Positions 8,909 through 18,258 of a stretch of 64,000 nucleotides of DNA are shown in pieces. This DNA comes from an uncultured bacterium (GTDB lineage: Bacteria > Planctomycetota > UBA8108 > UBA1146): positions 1 through 64,000 of the forward strand of contig CAJXMG010000012.1 in NCBI GenBank assembly GCA_913056395.1, written 5' to 3'. The translations under genes were made by a program, and so were the position numbers. The notes under the pieces are model-generated. The model worked only from the letters and a program-made list of their open reading frames with translations. It did not search any database and had not been told where the DNA came from. Each line of letters begins with the position of its first letter. The first letter of the stretch is position 1.

Positions 8909-9610
8909 GTGACTTCGACGCGAACCCCCATCTTCCCTCCATGGGTCGATACTTTGATCAAGCTGCTGGGTGCAGGCGCGGCGGTCTCGGGACTCTACGT
9001 GGTCCTCATGATTAACTTCGGTGCTTCACCCAAAACCATCAACGCCGGCTACATGCCCGAGCAACCCGTTCCCTACAGCCACGCACTTCACGTGGGTGAG
9101 TTGGGGATGGATTGCAGGTACTGCCACAACACAGTTGAGGAGGCCGGCTTCGCAGCGGTTCCTCCTACTGAGACCTGCATGAATTGTCATCAAAATGTTG
9201 CTCCCGACAGCAACAAGCTGGCACCCATTCGTGAATCGTATGAAACCGGTTTGCCTGTTGAGTGGGTAAAGATTCACGACCTCCCGGATCATGTTTATTT
9301 CAATCACAGTGCCCATGTCACTCGCGGTGTTTCCTGCGTTGAGTGTCACGGCCGGGTGGATCGAATGGTGGAGGTTTGGCAGCACGCTCCCCTGAGTATG
9401 GGTTGGTGTCTCGACTGTCACCGCGACCCCGCACCACATGTGCGTCCGGTCGACAAGGTCACCGATCTTGAGTGGGGGCTGGACCGGACTCCCGAGGAGA
9501 AACGTGCAGAAGGAATCGAACTCTTGAAGGGCCTGGGGTTGTACGACGCGGAAGGAAATCCGACCGTGCGCATGACTCTCCTGACGAATTGTTCCACATG
9601 TCATCGATAA
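8909..9610 (+). CDS. actA: Alternative complex III pentaheme cytochrome c subunit ActA
   Basis: Periplasmic electron-transfer subunit of alternative complex III (quinol:cytochrome c/oxidase oxidoreductase). The 233-residue product has one N-terminal membrane anchor (about residues 14-34) and five CxxCH heme-binding motifs: CRYCH, CMNCH, CVECH, CLDCH and CSTCH, the last at the very C-terminus, with extra histidines (HALHVGE, FNHSAH) as likely axial ligands. The start is the GTG at 8909, preceded by a perfect AGGAGG (8897-8902) with a six-base spacer; upstream in-frame codons have no such site. It is the first gene of the act-cta operon and overlaps actB by 13 bases. Confidence 0.93.
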   Translation: MTSTRTPIFPPWVDTLIKLLGAGAAVSGLYVVLMINFGASPKTINAGYMPEQPVPYSHALHVGELGMDCRYCHNTVEEAGFAAVPPTETCMNCHQNVAPDSNKLAPIRESYETGLPVEWVKIHDLPDHVYFNHSAHVTRGVSCVECHGRVDRMVEVWQHAPLSMGWCLDCHRDPAPHVRPVDKVTDLEWGLDRTPEEKRAEGIELLKGLGLYDAEGNPTVRMTLLTNCSTCHR

Positions 9611-12600
9611 ATCAAAACATTCAAAATGGCTCGGGGAAGGCACTCTGGCGCAGTCTTGAGGACTACGCAGACACCCCCGAATTCCAGGAGTTGGTTCACA
9701 AGGAATTTCCCAATCACGCTCCAGAGCTTTTTCACTCCACTTCCCGTCGTCACTTCCTCAAAGTGATGGGGGCTTCCGTCGCATTGGCGGGAGGTCTTGC
9801 CGGTTGTCGCTGGCCGAAGGAAACCATCCTTCCCCACACCAGTCGACCGGAGGGAAGAATTCCGGGAGTGCCGGTGACTTATGCTTCCTGCTGGGAACAG
9901 CAGGAGGTTGCCGAAGGAGTTCTGGTTACCAGCTTCGATGGTCGTCCGATTCGCGTTGACGGAAATGGTGATCATCCATCCCACAGCGGCAGCGCCACAT
10001 CGCAGATGCAGGCGAGTGTCCTGAACCTTTACGATCCGGGACGCAGTCACGCTCCGATGCGCAAGGTCAACGGAGAAGATCAGGAGTCCGATTGGGCTGA
10101 AGCCACTGCTGCCTTGCAGGGCATCAAGGGAGCGAGCAAAGTTTCGGTTCTTGCCGCACCCAGCTCCAGTCTTCCCCTCGATGCGATGCGCAAGAAGTTC
10201 CAGCGCACCTTCAAGGAAGGTTCATGGCACGAGTGGGCGCCACTGAATCGTGATTCGGAACGTCTCGGTACCGCCATGTGTTTTGGTGCACCCGCAAGAC
10301 CGGTTGCCGATCTCTCCAAAGCGAGAGTTCTGATTTGTTTCGACGCCGATCCATTGATGAACCACCCGGCAAGTCTTCATCACAGTGCCGGTTGGGCCTC
10401 GATGAGGCAGTCCGCTGATGACGACGAAGCCGCTTTCAGCCGCGTCTACTCCATCGAAAGTTCCTACTCGGTGACCGGGGGAGCGGCCGACGTGCATATC
10501 ACTGCACGTTCCGGAGAGATCTCCCGCATGGTGGCGCAGTTGGCAAAGGCCCTGAACGTCAGCACCGACTGGTTGCCTGCGGATGTCGCGGAAGCGGTCG
10601 CCAACTCCGGCGAGCCCGATTCCAGAATCCAGCAAATGGTGGCAGACCTGAAAGCTTTCCCGGGACAGTCGCTCCTGATGGCCGGTGATCGTCAGGCTCC
10701 AGAAGTGCACGCCTTGGTGCATGCCATCAATGTGAATGCCATTGGCGCGGCGGGTTCCACCGTCTCCTACGCAGAAGTTCACTACCCCTCCCGTCCATCT
10801 CACATGGATGACCTGGAGGCTCTCGCAGCACGGATCCAGAGTGGGCAGGTCGAGCACCTGATCATTCTGGGTGCCAACCCCGTCTACGACGCTCCCGCCG
10901 TGGGAGGACAAAGTTGGGGAGACCTGATCGGCAAGGTCGCTTCCACCGTTCACCTCGGTGATTACCGCGACGAGACCGGCAAGGCGTGTGCATGGCACTT
11001 GAATGCTTCCCATTACCTTGAGCAGTGGGGGGCGGCAAGAACGTGGGACGGCACGATCACGTTGGGGCAACCCCTGATCGAGCCGATCTTCTCCGGTCGC
11101 AGTCCAATTGAACTGTTGAGCATCCTTCTCGATGACTCGCCGAGACCCGGATACGACATCACCCGCGAGGCTCTCGAAGGATTTGTTTCCGGTGATCTGG
11201 AAGATTCCTGGAGAGAGTGGCTTCACAACGGATTCATCGCCGGAACCTCCAACACTGTTGGCAAAGCGCCGGCCGCTCTTCAGGGTGGCTGGGGTGCTGG
11301 CTTGAAGAGTGTCATGGAAGCCCTCGATACCTGGCCGGATAACATTGACGAAATCGTCTTCCTGCAAGACCACTCCCTCTTCGATGGTCGTTATGCCAAC
11401 AACGGTTGGTTGCAGGAACTGCCGGATCCGATGACCAAGGTGACCTGGGACAACTGCGCCATCATTTCACCGGCGAAAGCAGTCAAGCTCGGAGTCAAAG
11501 ATGGCGACATGTTGATGCTCAAGGTCGAGGGCCAAGAGTTGCAAATGCCTGCCTTCGTCCTTCCCGGGCAAAATGAGGGCACCATCGCTGTCAGTCTGGG
11601 TTATGGACGCCTGCTCTCCGAAAGAGCCGCTGGAAGACTCTCGCGAAAGCCAGCGATCTACCAGATTGCAGATGGAGTCGGTTTTGACACCTATGGCCTG
11701 CGCAATGAGGCTGCGGTGCGCAATGGTTACGCTCCTGCTGCAGTGACCCGTGGTCAGGGAGAATACGCTCTGGCGACGACCCAGGATCACAATCCGATTC
11801 GCCCTGAAGCTTTCATGGGCGACCTTCAGAGGGTTGCCGAAAAGCGTCGGGTGGGTGAGTTTGCCAGGACCGTCGATGTCGACTTTACCCCGGATGCAAA
11901 AATGGTTGGCAAAGCGGTCAAGGACGCTGGCCCGCACCATCCGCCGCTGGAAAGTCTCTTTGGCGATCATGAATACAAGTCGCACAAGTGGGCGATGTCC
12001 ATCGACCTCAACGTCTGCACCGGTTGCAGTGCGTGCGTGATCGCCTGTCAGGCGGAGAACAACATTGCGGTGGTCGGCAAGGACGAAGTTGCGACTGGCC
12101 GTGAAATGCACTGGATGCGAATCGATCGCTACTTCAGGGGTGAAGACGTCGAGAATCCAGAGATGGTTCACCAGCCGATGACCTGCAACCAGTGTGAGAA
12201 TGCTCCTTGTGAACAGGTGTGCCCGGTGGCGGCAACGGTTCACAACGAAGAGGGCCTCAACGACATGGTCTACAACCGTTGCATCGGTACTCGTTACTGC
12301 AGCAACAACTGTCCTTACAAGGTCAGACGCTTCAACTACTACAACAACGCCGCAGAGCCGAGCAAGACAGAGCAGATGGGGTACAACCCGAATGTCACGG
12401 TTCGTGCCCGTGGTGTCATGGAGAAGTGCACCTACTGTGTGCAGCGAATCAACAAAGCGAAGATCGAGGCGCACAACGAGCGCCGGGATCTGCGCGACGG
12501 TGATATCGTTCCGGCATGTGCGCAAACCTGTCCGACCAGTGCGATCACCTTCGGAGATCTTTCCGATCCGGACAGCCGCGTTACCGAAACGCAAAAATCG

Positions 12601-12696
12601 AAGCGTTCCTACAAGATGCTGGCGGAGCTGAATGTCCGACCGCGGACCAGTTACCTGGCACAGTTGAAGAACCCCGTTGACAAGCAGGAGGGCTGA
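9598..12696 (+). CDS. actB: Alternative complex III iron-sulfur/molybdopterin-like subunit ActB
   Basis: Large 1032-residue extracytoplasmic subunit of ACIII. It joins a molybdopterin-oxidoreductase-like fold, which in this family carries no molybdenum cofactor, to a C-terminal ferredoxin-like domain. That domain shows the Cys sets CTGCSACVIAC, CNQCENAPCEQVC, CIGTRYCSNNC and CTYC...CAQTC, enough for several Fe-S clusters. The N-terminus has a twin-arginine motif (SRRHFLK, arginines 50-51) followed by a hydrophobic stretch ending in LAGC (Cys 70), a possible lipobox. The ATG at 9598 lies within the end of actA. SUF genes downstream could supply the clusters. Confidence 0.94.
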   Translation: MSSINQNIQNGSGKALWRSLEDYADTPEFQELVHKEFPNHAPELFHSTSRRHFLKVMGASVALAGGLAGCRWPKETILPHTSRPEGRIPGVPVTYASCWEQQEVAEGVLVTSFDGRPIRVDGNGDHPSHSGSATSQMQASVLNLYDPGRSHAPMRKVNGEDQESDWAEATAALQGIKGASKVSVLAAPSSSLPLDAMRKKFQRTFKEGSWHEWAPLNRDSERLGTAMCFGAPARPVADLSKARVLICFDADPLMNHPASLHHSAGWASMRQSADDDEAAFSRVYSIESSYSVTGGAADVHITARSGEISRMVAQLAKALNVSTDWLPADVAEAVANSGEPDSRIQQMVADLKAFPGQSLLMAGDRQAPEVHALVHAINVNAIGAAGSTVSYAEVHYPSRPSHMDDLEALAARIQSGQVEHLIILGANPVYDAPAVGGQSWGDLIGKVASTVHLGDYRDETGKACAWHLNASHYLEQWGAARTWDGTITLGQPLIEPIFSGRSPIELLSILLDDSPRPGYDITREALEGFVSGDLEDSWREWLHNGFIAGTSNTVGKAPAALQGGWGAGLKSVMEALDTWPDNIDEIVFLQDHSLFDGRYANNGWLQELPDPMTKVTWDNCAIISPAKAVKLGVKDGDMLMLKVEGQELQMPAFVLPGQNEGTIAVSLGYGRLLSERAAGRLSRKPAIYQIADGVGFDTYGLRNEAAVRNGYAPAAVTRGQGEYALATTQDHNPIRPEAFMGDLQRVAEKRRVGEFARTVDVDFTPDAKMVGKAVKDAGPHHPPLESLFGDHEYKSHKWAMSIDLNVCTGCSACVIACQAENNIAVVGKDEVATGREMHWMRIDRYFRGEDVENPEMVHQPMTCNQCENAPCEQVCPVAATVHNEEGLNDMVYNRCIGTRYCSNNCPYKVRRFNYYNNAAEPSKTEQMGYNPNVTVRARGVMEKCTYCVQRINKAKIEAHNERRDLRDGDIVPACAQTCPTSAITFGDLSDPDSRVTETQKSKRSYKMLAELNVRPRTSYLAQLKNPVDKQEG

Positions 12697-12699
12697 TCG

Positions 12700-14196
12700 A
12701 TGAAGCATCTTCTCGAAAAAATCCCCTTCGTGAGACCCGAGATTCTCGGCAATGCCGAAAGTCGGGAGATCGACAACACCGCTTACTCTCCTTCCGAGAG
12801 ACAGCCGTGGATCACGGGGGACAACACCAACACGACCATCACGGATCGTGTGTGTGGCATCCTTGAGGAGAAGCCCACCTTTGGTTGGGTGATGTTCTTC
12901 CTTCTCTCCCTTTCGGTCCTCGGACTGCTGGGAGTGTTTGTTCCCTTCCTCATCTTCTGGGGAGTCGGGGTTTGGGGAGTCAACAACCCGGTGGGTTGGG
13001 GATACGCCATCGTCAACTTCGTCTTCTGGGTGGGTATCGGCCACGCCGGAACGCTGATCTCGGCGATCCTTTTCCTCTTCCGCCAAAAATGGAGAACCTC
13101 CATTAACCGTGCGGCAGAAGCGATGACGATTTTTGCCGTCATGTGTGCAGGCCTCTTCCCCGGTATTCACGTCGGGCGAGCCTGGTTTGCCTACTGGATG
13201 TTCCCATTGCCGAACCAGATGGAGCTGTGGCCCAACTTCCGCAGTCCGCTCCTTTGGGACGTCTTCGCGGTGGGAACCTACTTCACGGTTTCCTTGCTCT
13301 TCTGGTACATGGGAATGGTGCCGGATCTGGCGACGGTGAGGGATCGGGCCAAGAACGGTATCCGCAAACTTGCGTATGGGGCACTTTCACTGGGTTGGAC
13401 CGGTTCCAACCGCCAGTGGCATGTTTATGAGCGTTCCTACCTGTTGCTGGCGTCATTGGCGACCCCGCTGGTGCTTTCGGTGCACTCGGTCGTGTCCTTT
13501 GACTTTGCGGTTTCCCAGGTGGCCGGATGGCACACGACGATCTTCCCGCCGTACTTCGTTGCCGGGGCGATCTTCAGTGGTTTCGCCATGGTGGTGACAC
13601 TGCTGGTTCCGGCACGACAGTTGTTCGGACTCAAGGAAATCATCACCCTGCGTCACCTCGAGAACATGAACAAGATCATCATGCTGACCGGCATGCTCGT
13701 GGGTTACGCCTATGCACAGGAGTTCTTCATCGCCTGGTACGGCGGTGTGAAGGTCGAAAAGTTCGCCTTCATGAACCGTGCCTTTGGTCAGTATGCATGG
13801 GCGTATTGGATCATGGTGAGCTGCAACGTGATTTCGCCGCAGATTTTCTGGTTCAAGAAAGCCCGAACAAACCTCTGGATCATGTTCATCGTCAGCATCT
13901 TCGTCAACATCGGCATGTGGTTCGAAAGATTCGTGATTACGGTCACCAGTCTTGCAAACGACTACACCCCGGCGGCGTGGGATTACTACTCTCCCAAGTT
14001 GGCGGACGTTGGAATCATGATCGGGGCATTCGGCCTCTTCTTTACCCTGTTTGCTCTTTTCTGTCGTTTCCTTCCCTTCATCGCCATGAGCGAGGTCAAG
14101 GGAGTCATGGCGGATCAGGCTCATGCGGTCGCAGAACCCAAGCCAGCCGAGGACGAAGGAGCAGACCCTGCGCCTTCTCCGGCGGCAGGATCCTAG
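12700..14196 (+). CDS. actC: Alternative complex III quinol-oxidising membrane subunit ActC (NrfD/PsrC-like)
   Basis: Polytopic membrane subunit of ACIII, 498 residues with about ten hydrophobic segments, related to NrfD/PsrC and expected to form one of the quinol sites. Family-like features are [18 protein letters not shown], the [20 protein letters not shown] segment, and the HSVVSFDFA and [19 protein letters not shown] segments conserved in ActC/ActF proteins. It starts three bases after actB and ends in a Pro/Ala/Glu-rich tail. It resembles ActF (15559-16896), as is usual, since the two are paralogous subunits of the same complex. Confidence 0.93.
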   Translation: MKHLLEKIPFVRPEILGNAESREIDNTAYSPSERQPWITGDNTNTTITDRVCGILEEKPTFGWVMFFLLSLSVLGLLGVFVPFLIFWGVGVWGVNNPVGWGYAIVNFVFWVGIGHAGTLISAILFLFRQKWRTSINRAAEAMTIFAVMCAGLFPGIHVGRAWFAYWMFPLPNQMELWPNFRSPLLWDVFAVGTYFTVSLLFWYMGMVPDLATVRDRAKNGIRKLAYGALSLGWTGSNRQWHVYERSYLLLASLATPLVLSVHSVVSFDFAVSQVAGWHTTIFPPYFVAGAIFSGFAMVVTLLVPARQLFGLKEIITLRHLENMNKIIMLTGMLVGYAYAQEFFIAWYGGVKVEKFAFMNRAFGQYAWAYWIMVSCNVISPQIFWFKKARTNLWIMFIVSIFVNIGMWFERFVITVTSLANDYTPAAWDYYSPKLADVGIMIGAFGLFFTLFALFCRFLPFIAMSEVKGVMADQAHAVAEPKPAEDEGADPAPSPAAGS

Positions 14197-14205
14197 GAGG
14201 CGATG

Positions 14206-14796
14206 ATGAGTGATTCAAACCACACCGAATCGGAATTCGAGACCATCACCGCAGAGGGATCTGAGAACCCTCAACCGGTTTTGATTCTTGCTGAATTCGA
14301 GACTGCAGACGAGTTGATGTCTGCTGCTGAAAAGGTGCGCGACGAAGGCTTCAAGCGCTGGGATTGCCACACTCCCTATCCGGTTCACGGACTGGACGGG
14401 GCCATGGGGATTCGACCGACGATTTTGCCTTGGCTGGTTCTGGGTGGAGGCATGACCGGATTTGTCGGCGGCCTCGTCATGCAGGGCTGGATGAACGGCG
14501 TCGATTACAAGTTTCTGATCAGTGGCAAACCCTTCTTCAGTATTCCGGCCAGTATTCCAGTGGCCTTTGAGTTGACGATTCTTCTGAGTGCCTTCGGCGC
14601 CTTCGGGGGCATGCTGGCCCTCAACGGATTGCCGAAGATGTTCAATCCACTTTTCAGAAGTGATCGATTCCGCCGAGCGACTGCCGACCGATTCTTCATC
14701 AGTATCGAAGCTCGTGATCGCCGTTTTGACGCACCTGCGAACGCCCGATTCCTCAGGGACATCGGTGCCAACGCCATCGAAGTGATCGAGGAGTAG
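14206..14796 (+). CDS. actD: Alternative complex III subunit ActD (DUF3341)
   Basis: Membrane-associated ACIII subunit of 196 residues. A cytoplasmic N-terminal domain contains the DUF3341-type motif FKRWDCHTPYPVHGLDGAMG, followed by two membrane segments (about 77-97 and 122-145) and the conserved LPKMFNPLFRSDRFRRATADRFF stretch. AGGAGG at 14195-14200 overlaps the actC stop. Of the two adjacent ATG codons I prefer 14206 because it gives a five-base spacer, against two for 14203. It is co-transcribed with its act neighbours. Confidence 0.9.
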   Translation: MSDSNHTESEFETITAEGSENPQPVLILAEFETADELMSAAEKVRDEGFKRWDCHTPYPVHGLDGAMGIRPTILPWLVLGGGMTGFVGGLVMQGWMNGVDYKFLISGKPFFSIPASIPVAFELTILLSAFGAFGGMLALNGLPKMFNPLFRSDRFRRATADRFFISIEARDRRFDAPANARFLRDIGANAIEVIEE

Positions 14797-14800
14797 CCAA

Positions 14801-15553
14801 ATGACTCTTCCAAACAAAGACACTCAAGTACCGGGTTGGATCATTGGAGCGATCATTCTGATCAATATGTTCCTGTTGATTCCGCCGGTTCTCGTGGCGA
14901 AGGCACGTTTCAGTACCTCGCGTTCCCCACGGATCCATGTCTTCTACGACATGGACAACCAGCTGAAATTCAAGGCCCAGTCCGCCAATGATCTTTTCCG
15001 CGATGGGCGCGCTGCTCGCTTGCCAGTTCCCGGAACGGTGGCGAGGGGCGAACTGAATATGGATTCGCACTACCACTGGGGAACGGTCGATGGCGAGTGG
15101 GCCAACAGTTTCCCTCCGCAGGTGGATGTGAATGCGGCACTCCTCGCAAGGGGTGAAGCCCGTTACGGAATCTACTGTGCACCCTGTCATGGGATCTCCG
15201 GTCATGGAGACGGCATGGTTGCGCGCAGAACGGCTGTTTCCGATTACGGAGCGTGGACGGTGACCGACCTTTCGTCAGAGAAAGGGCTGGCCCACCCGAT
15301 TGGTGAACTCTTCAACATCATTGGCTACGGCATCAACACCATGCCGGGCTACAAATCGCAGATTCCGGTGGAGGATCGCTGGGCCATCGTGGCTCATGTG
15401 AAGGCGATCCAGTTCAGCCAGTCGGTAGACGTTGCAGAAATCCCTGCAAATGAGCAGCAGCGATTGGAAGCGATGGAGAAGCCTGCAGGCAGTGAAGAAT
15501 CCGGCTCCGATCCCCAACAGGGGAATGGAACCCAGCCCAGGCAGGGGAGGTGA
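14801..15553 (+). CDS. actE: Alternative complex III monoheme cytochrome c subunit ActE
   Basis: Cytochrome c subunit of ACIII that passes electrons toward the oxidase. The 250-residue product has one N-terminal hydrophobic anchor (about residues 12-33) and a class I cytochrome c domain with the heme motif CAPCH and a downstream methionine ligand candidate in INTMPGYKSQIP. Its tail is Gln/Gly/Ser-rich. I see no clear lipobox cysteine, so anchoring is more likely by the transmembrane segment. It starts four bases after actD and its stop codon lies inside the ribosome-site region of actF. Confidence 0.9.
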   Translation: MTLPNKDTQVPGWIIGAIILINMFLLIPPVLVAKARFSTSRSPRIHVFYDMDNQLKFKAQSANDLFRDGRAARLPVPGTVARGELNMDSHYHWGTVDGEWANSFPPQVDVNAALLARGEARYGIYCAPCHGISGHGDGMVARRTAVSDYGAWTVTDLSSEKGLAHPIGELFNIIGYGINTMPGYKSQIPVEDRWAIVAHVKAIQFSQSVDVAEIPANEQQRLEAMEKPAGSEESGSDPQQGNGTQPRQGR

Positions 15554-15558
15554 GCGAG

Positions 15559-16896
15559 ATGGGACACAAGCACACCATTGATCTCAGTACTGAAAATCGC
15601 AGCCTGGGTGGTCTTTCGGGACAACTGATCGGTTTCGGTGCAGTACTCGCTGTGATTGGTCTGGTCGGCACCCTGCTGATGGGTAACCTCGAGGGAGCAT
15701 TCGACCACCATACCGATGATCACTCTGCTGCTGGGCACTCTGCTACTGGGCATGCTGCTACTGGGCATGCTGGCGATGATCACGCTGGCGGGCACCACGA
15801 AGTTCACGGTTACAATTCCACGTGGTCGATCTGGCATCCCTATCTGGTTGCCGCGACCTGGCTCCTGGCCATTTGTCTGGGTGCGATCTTCTTTGTCTTG
15901 ATCCACCACGCGACGATGGCGGCATGGAGTACCGTGGTTCGCAGAATCGCCGAGGCGGTTTCACGCAACTTCATCCTGCTGGCCTTGCTGTTTGTGCCGC
16001 TGGTTTTGCCTTCGCAGATGGACCAGTTGTACAAGTGGATCCATCCCGATCCCGGTGACAGCATCATTGCCGTCAAGGCTGCCTACCTGGATTACGATTT
16101 CTTTCTGATCCGCATGGCTGCCTACTTCCTGATCTGGATTGGTCTTTCCTGGTGGTACCACAAGAACTCGGTTCAGCAGGATCATGACGGTGACCTCAAG
16201 CGCACCAGCCGTATGGCACACTTCAGCCCGATGGGCCTGATCCTGTTTGCCCTGAGCATCACCTTCGCGGCATACGACATGCTCATGAGTCTGGACGCTC
16301 ACTGGTTCAGTACCATTTTTGGAATCTACCTCTTCGGAGGCAGCGTGTTGTCCTTCCATGCCTTCCTGGCACTGGTTGTGATCTGGCTGCAGGCGAATGG
16401 AAGATTGACGAGAGCCGTCAGTGATGAGCACATGCAGGATATCGGCAAGATGATGTTCGCCTTCACGGTTTTCTGGGCCTACATCGCATTCAGTCAGTAC
16501 ATGCTTTACTGGTACGCCAACATTCCGGAAGAGACCGCCTGGTTCCTTCGCCGTCAGGAGAACTTCATCTGGGGTTCCTGGGGCTGGTTGCTGATCATCG
16601 GTCGCTTCTTCGTGCCCTTCCTCTTCATCATGTCGAAGCACATTAAGAGAAATCGTGCGACCCTTGCCTTGGCAGCGGTGTGGATGCTCATCATGCAGTG
16701 GGCGGACATGTACTACCTGGTCATGCCCCAAATCAACGGCGGTGAAGAGTTCCCGTTCACTCTGCTGGACGTGACGATTCCTGTTGGTTTCCTCGGTTTG
16801 TTCCTGATCGGATTGGCGCTGTCCTTGAGAGGGCATTCGCTGATCGCCGAGAAGGACCCAAGAATGCCGGAATCCCTGGCATTCGAGAATGCCTAG
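15559..16896 (+). CDS. actF: Alternative complex III membrane subunit ActF (NrfD-like) with His-rich repeat loop
   Basis: Second NrfD-like membrane subunit of ACIII, 445 residues with about ten hydrophobic segments. Recognisable segments are SVLSFHAFLALVVIWL, DIGKMMFAFTVFWAYIAFSQYMLYWYANIPEE and HIKRNRATL. Between segments 1 and 2 sits an odd histidine-rich insert (residues 55-79) built from five 5-residue units such as HSAAG, HSATG and HAATG. The ATG at 15559 is chosen because GGGGAGG at 15544-15550 is well spaced from it; the GTG at 15550 overlaps that site. It is the last canonical act gene of the operon. Confidence 0.92.
   Translation: MGHKHTIDLSTENRSLGGLSGQLIGFGAVLAVIGLVGTLLMGNLEGAFDHHTDDHSAAGHSATGHAATGHAGDDHAGGHHEVHGYNSTWSIWHPYLVAATWLLAICLGAIFFVLIHHATMAAWSTVVRRIAEAVSRNFILLALLFVPLVLPSQMDQLYKWIHPDPGDSIIAVKAAYLDYDFFLIRMAAYFLIWIGLSWWYHKNSVQQDHDGDLKRTSRMAHFSPMGLILFALSITFAAYDMLMSLDAHWFSTIFGIYLFGGSVLSFHAFLALVVIWLQANGRLTRAVSDEHMQDIGKMMFAFTVFWAYIAFSQYMLYWYANIPEETAWFLRRQENFIWGSWGWLLIIGRFFVPFLFIMSKHIKRNRATLALAAVWMLIMQWADMYYLVMPQINGGEEFPFTLLDVTIPVGFLGLFLIGLALSLRGHSLIAEKDPRMPESLAFENA
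15721..15795 (+). repeat. 15-bp tandem repeat inside actF encoding His-rich units
   Basis: Five contiguous 15-base units beginning CACTCTGCTGCTGGG, CACTCTGCTACTGGG, CATGCTGCTACTGGG, CATGCTGGCGATGAT and CACGCTGGCGGGCAC. They stay in frame and encode HSAAG, HSATG, HAATG, HAGDD and HAGGH. The first three units differ by only one or two bases, which suggests recent duplication. Confidence 0.85.
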
Positions 16897-16909
16897 AAGG
16901 GAGTTCCCA

Positions 16910-17245
16910 ATGAGTGATTCACAAAATCAGAATGCGGAACTTGAAAACCTCGAAGGGGCAGGGGATGACCCCAGTGCAATTCCCACCTGGTACGGAGGAA
17001 TTGTCTTCACGATTCTCTTTGTGGTTTCCGCCTACCTGCTGGTTTTCCTCACAGGGATTGAGGAAGAGTCGGTGATTGAAGAGAGAAACCGCTACAAGAG
17101 TCGGGAATTGGAAGAGGTTCAAGGTATCCAAAACTCCCAATTAAACGGCTACACCTGGACCGATCGTGACAACAATCGGGTCTCAGTTCCCCTTGATCAG
17201 GGTAAAAATGAGGTACTGAGACGTTACGGGAAACAGGGGAACTGA
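16910..17245 (+). CDS. Small single-span membrane protein of the act-cta operon
   Basis: A 111-residue protein I cannot name with certainty. It has an acidic, Asn/Gln-rich N-terminus, one transmembrane segment at about residues 27-46 (GGIVFTILFVVSAYLLVFL) and an extracytoplasmic tail with NSQLNGYTWTDRDNNRVSVPLDQGKNEV. Tails of this pattern (Y-x-W, then a basic residue, VxxPxD) occur in short proteins encoded near oxidase genes. Its place between actF and SCO1 suggests an accessory subunit or assembly factor linking ACIII and the caa3 oxidase. The ATG at 16910 has AAGGGAG upstream; the in-frame ATG at 16889 overlaps the end of actF and lacks a ribosome site. Confidence 0.75.
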   Translation: MSDSQNQNAELENLEGAGDDPSAIPTWYGGIVFTILFVVSAYLLVFLTGIEEESVIEERNRYKSRELEEVQGIQNSQLNGYTWTDRDNNRVSVPLDQGKNEVLRRYGKQGN

Positions 17246-17250
17246 CGCGA

Positions 17251-18258
17251 ATGGAATCGATGAACCTCAGTCCACGATCAGAAAAGGCTGACATGCTTCA
17301 TGGCCTGCTCTCACGAGTGAGCCAGCAGCGTGCCTTGATGACTTGTGTTCTGTCATGGGGAATCTTGCTGACGTCCGTCATCCTTTTTGCGGTACCTCTG
17401 TCTGCTCAATCGCCGGCAGTGGGGCCAGGCCAGCTCAACAAACAGGAGCATGATCCTGTTCTGAAGTCCATCGATGGAATCACCATTCATGATCGCCTTG
17501 GAAGTTCTGTTCCACTGGCAGGGAAGATTCGTCGTTCGGATGGAGAGTGGGTCAGTCTGGGGTCGATCCTCGATTCCGGATTGCCGGTGATCTTCAATCC
17601 GATCTATTTCAGTTGTCCCATGCTTTGCAACATGGTTGTTGAGAATCTCCTCAAGTCGATGGCGGAGTGCGATCTGGTGTTGGGTCGGGATTACGAAATC
17701 GTGACGATGAGTATCGACCCCAGAGACAAGCCGCTCGATGCACGCAACAGAAAGCGCGCCTTGTTGGATGTGTTTCTGGAAGAAGCACAATTGACGGGCG
17801 TTTCCACTGAGACCGCTGAGAAGGGTTGGCACTTTCTCACCGGTGAAGAGGAAAACCTTCGGCCCATCGCTGACAGCGTGGGATTTGATTACGAGTGGAA
17901 TACCTACAATCAGGAGTACGCTCACGGTGCAGGGGCTTTCATTCTCTCACCGGAAGGTGTTCTGACGCGAACGCTGCAAGGAATCGAGTTCGATCCGCAA
18001 ACGCTGCGCCTCGCACTGGTCGAAGCCTCCGACGGCAAAGTCGGGTCCTGGGCTGATCAGATGATTTTGACCTGTTTTGTTTACGATCCTGAAAAGGCCC
18101 GGTACGGACCGGAGGCACTTTTGGTGATGAGACTCGGTGGTCTCGTCACGGTCTTGGGGTTGGGGGGCTTCTTGATGGTTCTCCGTCGAAGAGATCGATT
18201 GAATTCCGTTTCTGAAAATGACGACTCCATGGACTCTCAGAGAGAGCAGGAAAAATGA
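17251..18258 (+). CDS. SCO1/SenC-type copper chaperone for oxidase assembly
   Basis: Membrane-anchored thioredoxin-fold protein that delivers copper to the CuA site of cytochrome oxidase subunit II, encoded just downstream. The 335-residue product has an N-terminal hydrophobic segment (about 30-52), the copper-binding CPMLC motif (Cys 122 and Cys 126), the distal ligand histidine in EYAHGAGAF, and an added C-terminal membrane segment (about 297-315) not found in the minimal family. The start gives a gap of five bases after the preceding stop, and the 3' end overlaps ctaC by four bases (ATGA), indicating coupling. Confidence 0.92.
   Translation: MESMNLSPRSEKADMLHGLLSRVSQQRALMTCVLSWGILLTSVILFAVPLSAQSPAVGPGQLNKQEHDPVLKSIDGITIHDRLGSSVPLAGKIRRSDGEWVSLGSILDSGLPVIFNPIYFSCPMLCNMVVENLLKSMAECDLVLGRDYEIVTMSIDPRDKPLDARNRKRALLDVFLEEAQLTGVSTETAEKGWHFLTGEEENLRPIADSVGFDYEWNTYNQEYAHGAGAFILSPEGVLTRTLQGIEFDPQTLRLALVEASDGKVGSWADQMILTCFVYDPEKARYGPEALLVMRLGGLVTVLGLGGFLMVLRRRDRLNSVSENDDSMDSQREQEK

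Noticed and set aside
11467-13170. Open frame of 567 codons opposite actB and actC
   Set aside because: Antisense shadow of well-identified genes with no family resemblance.
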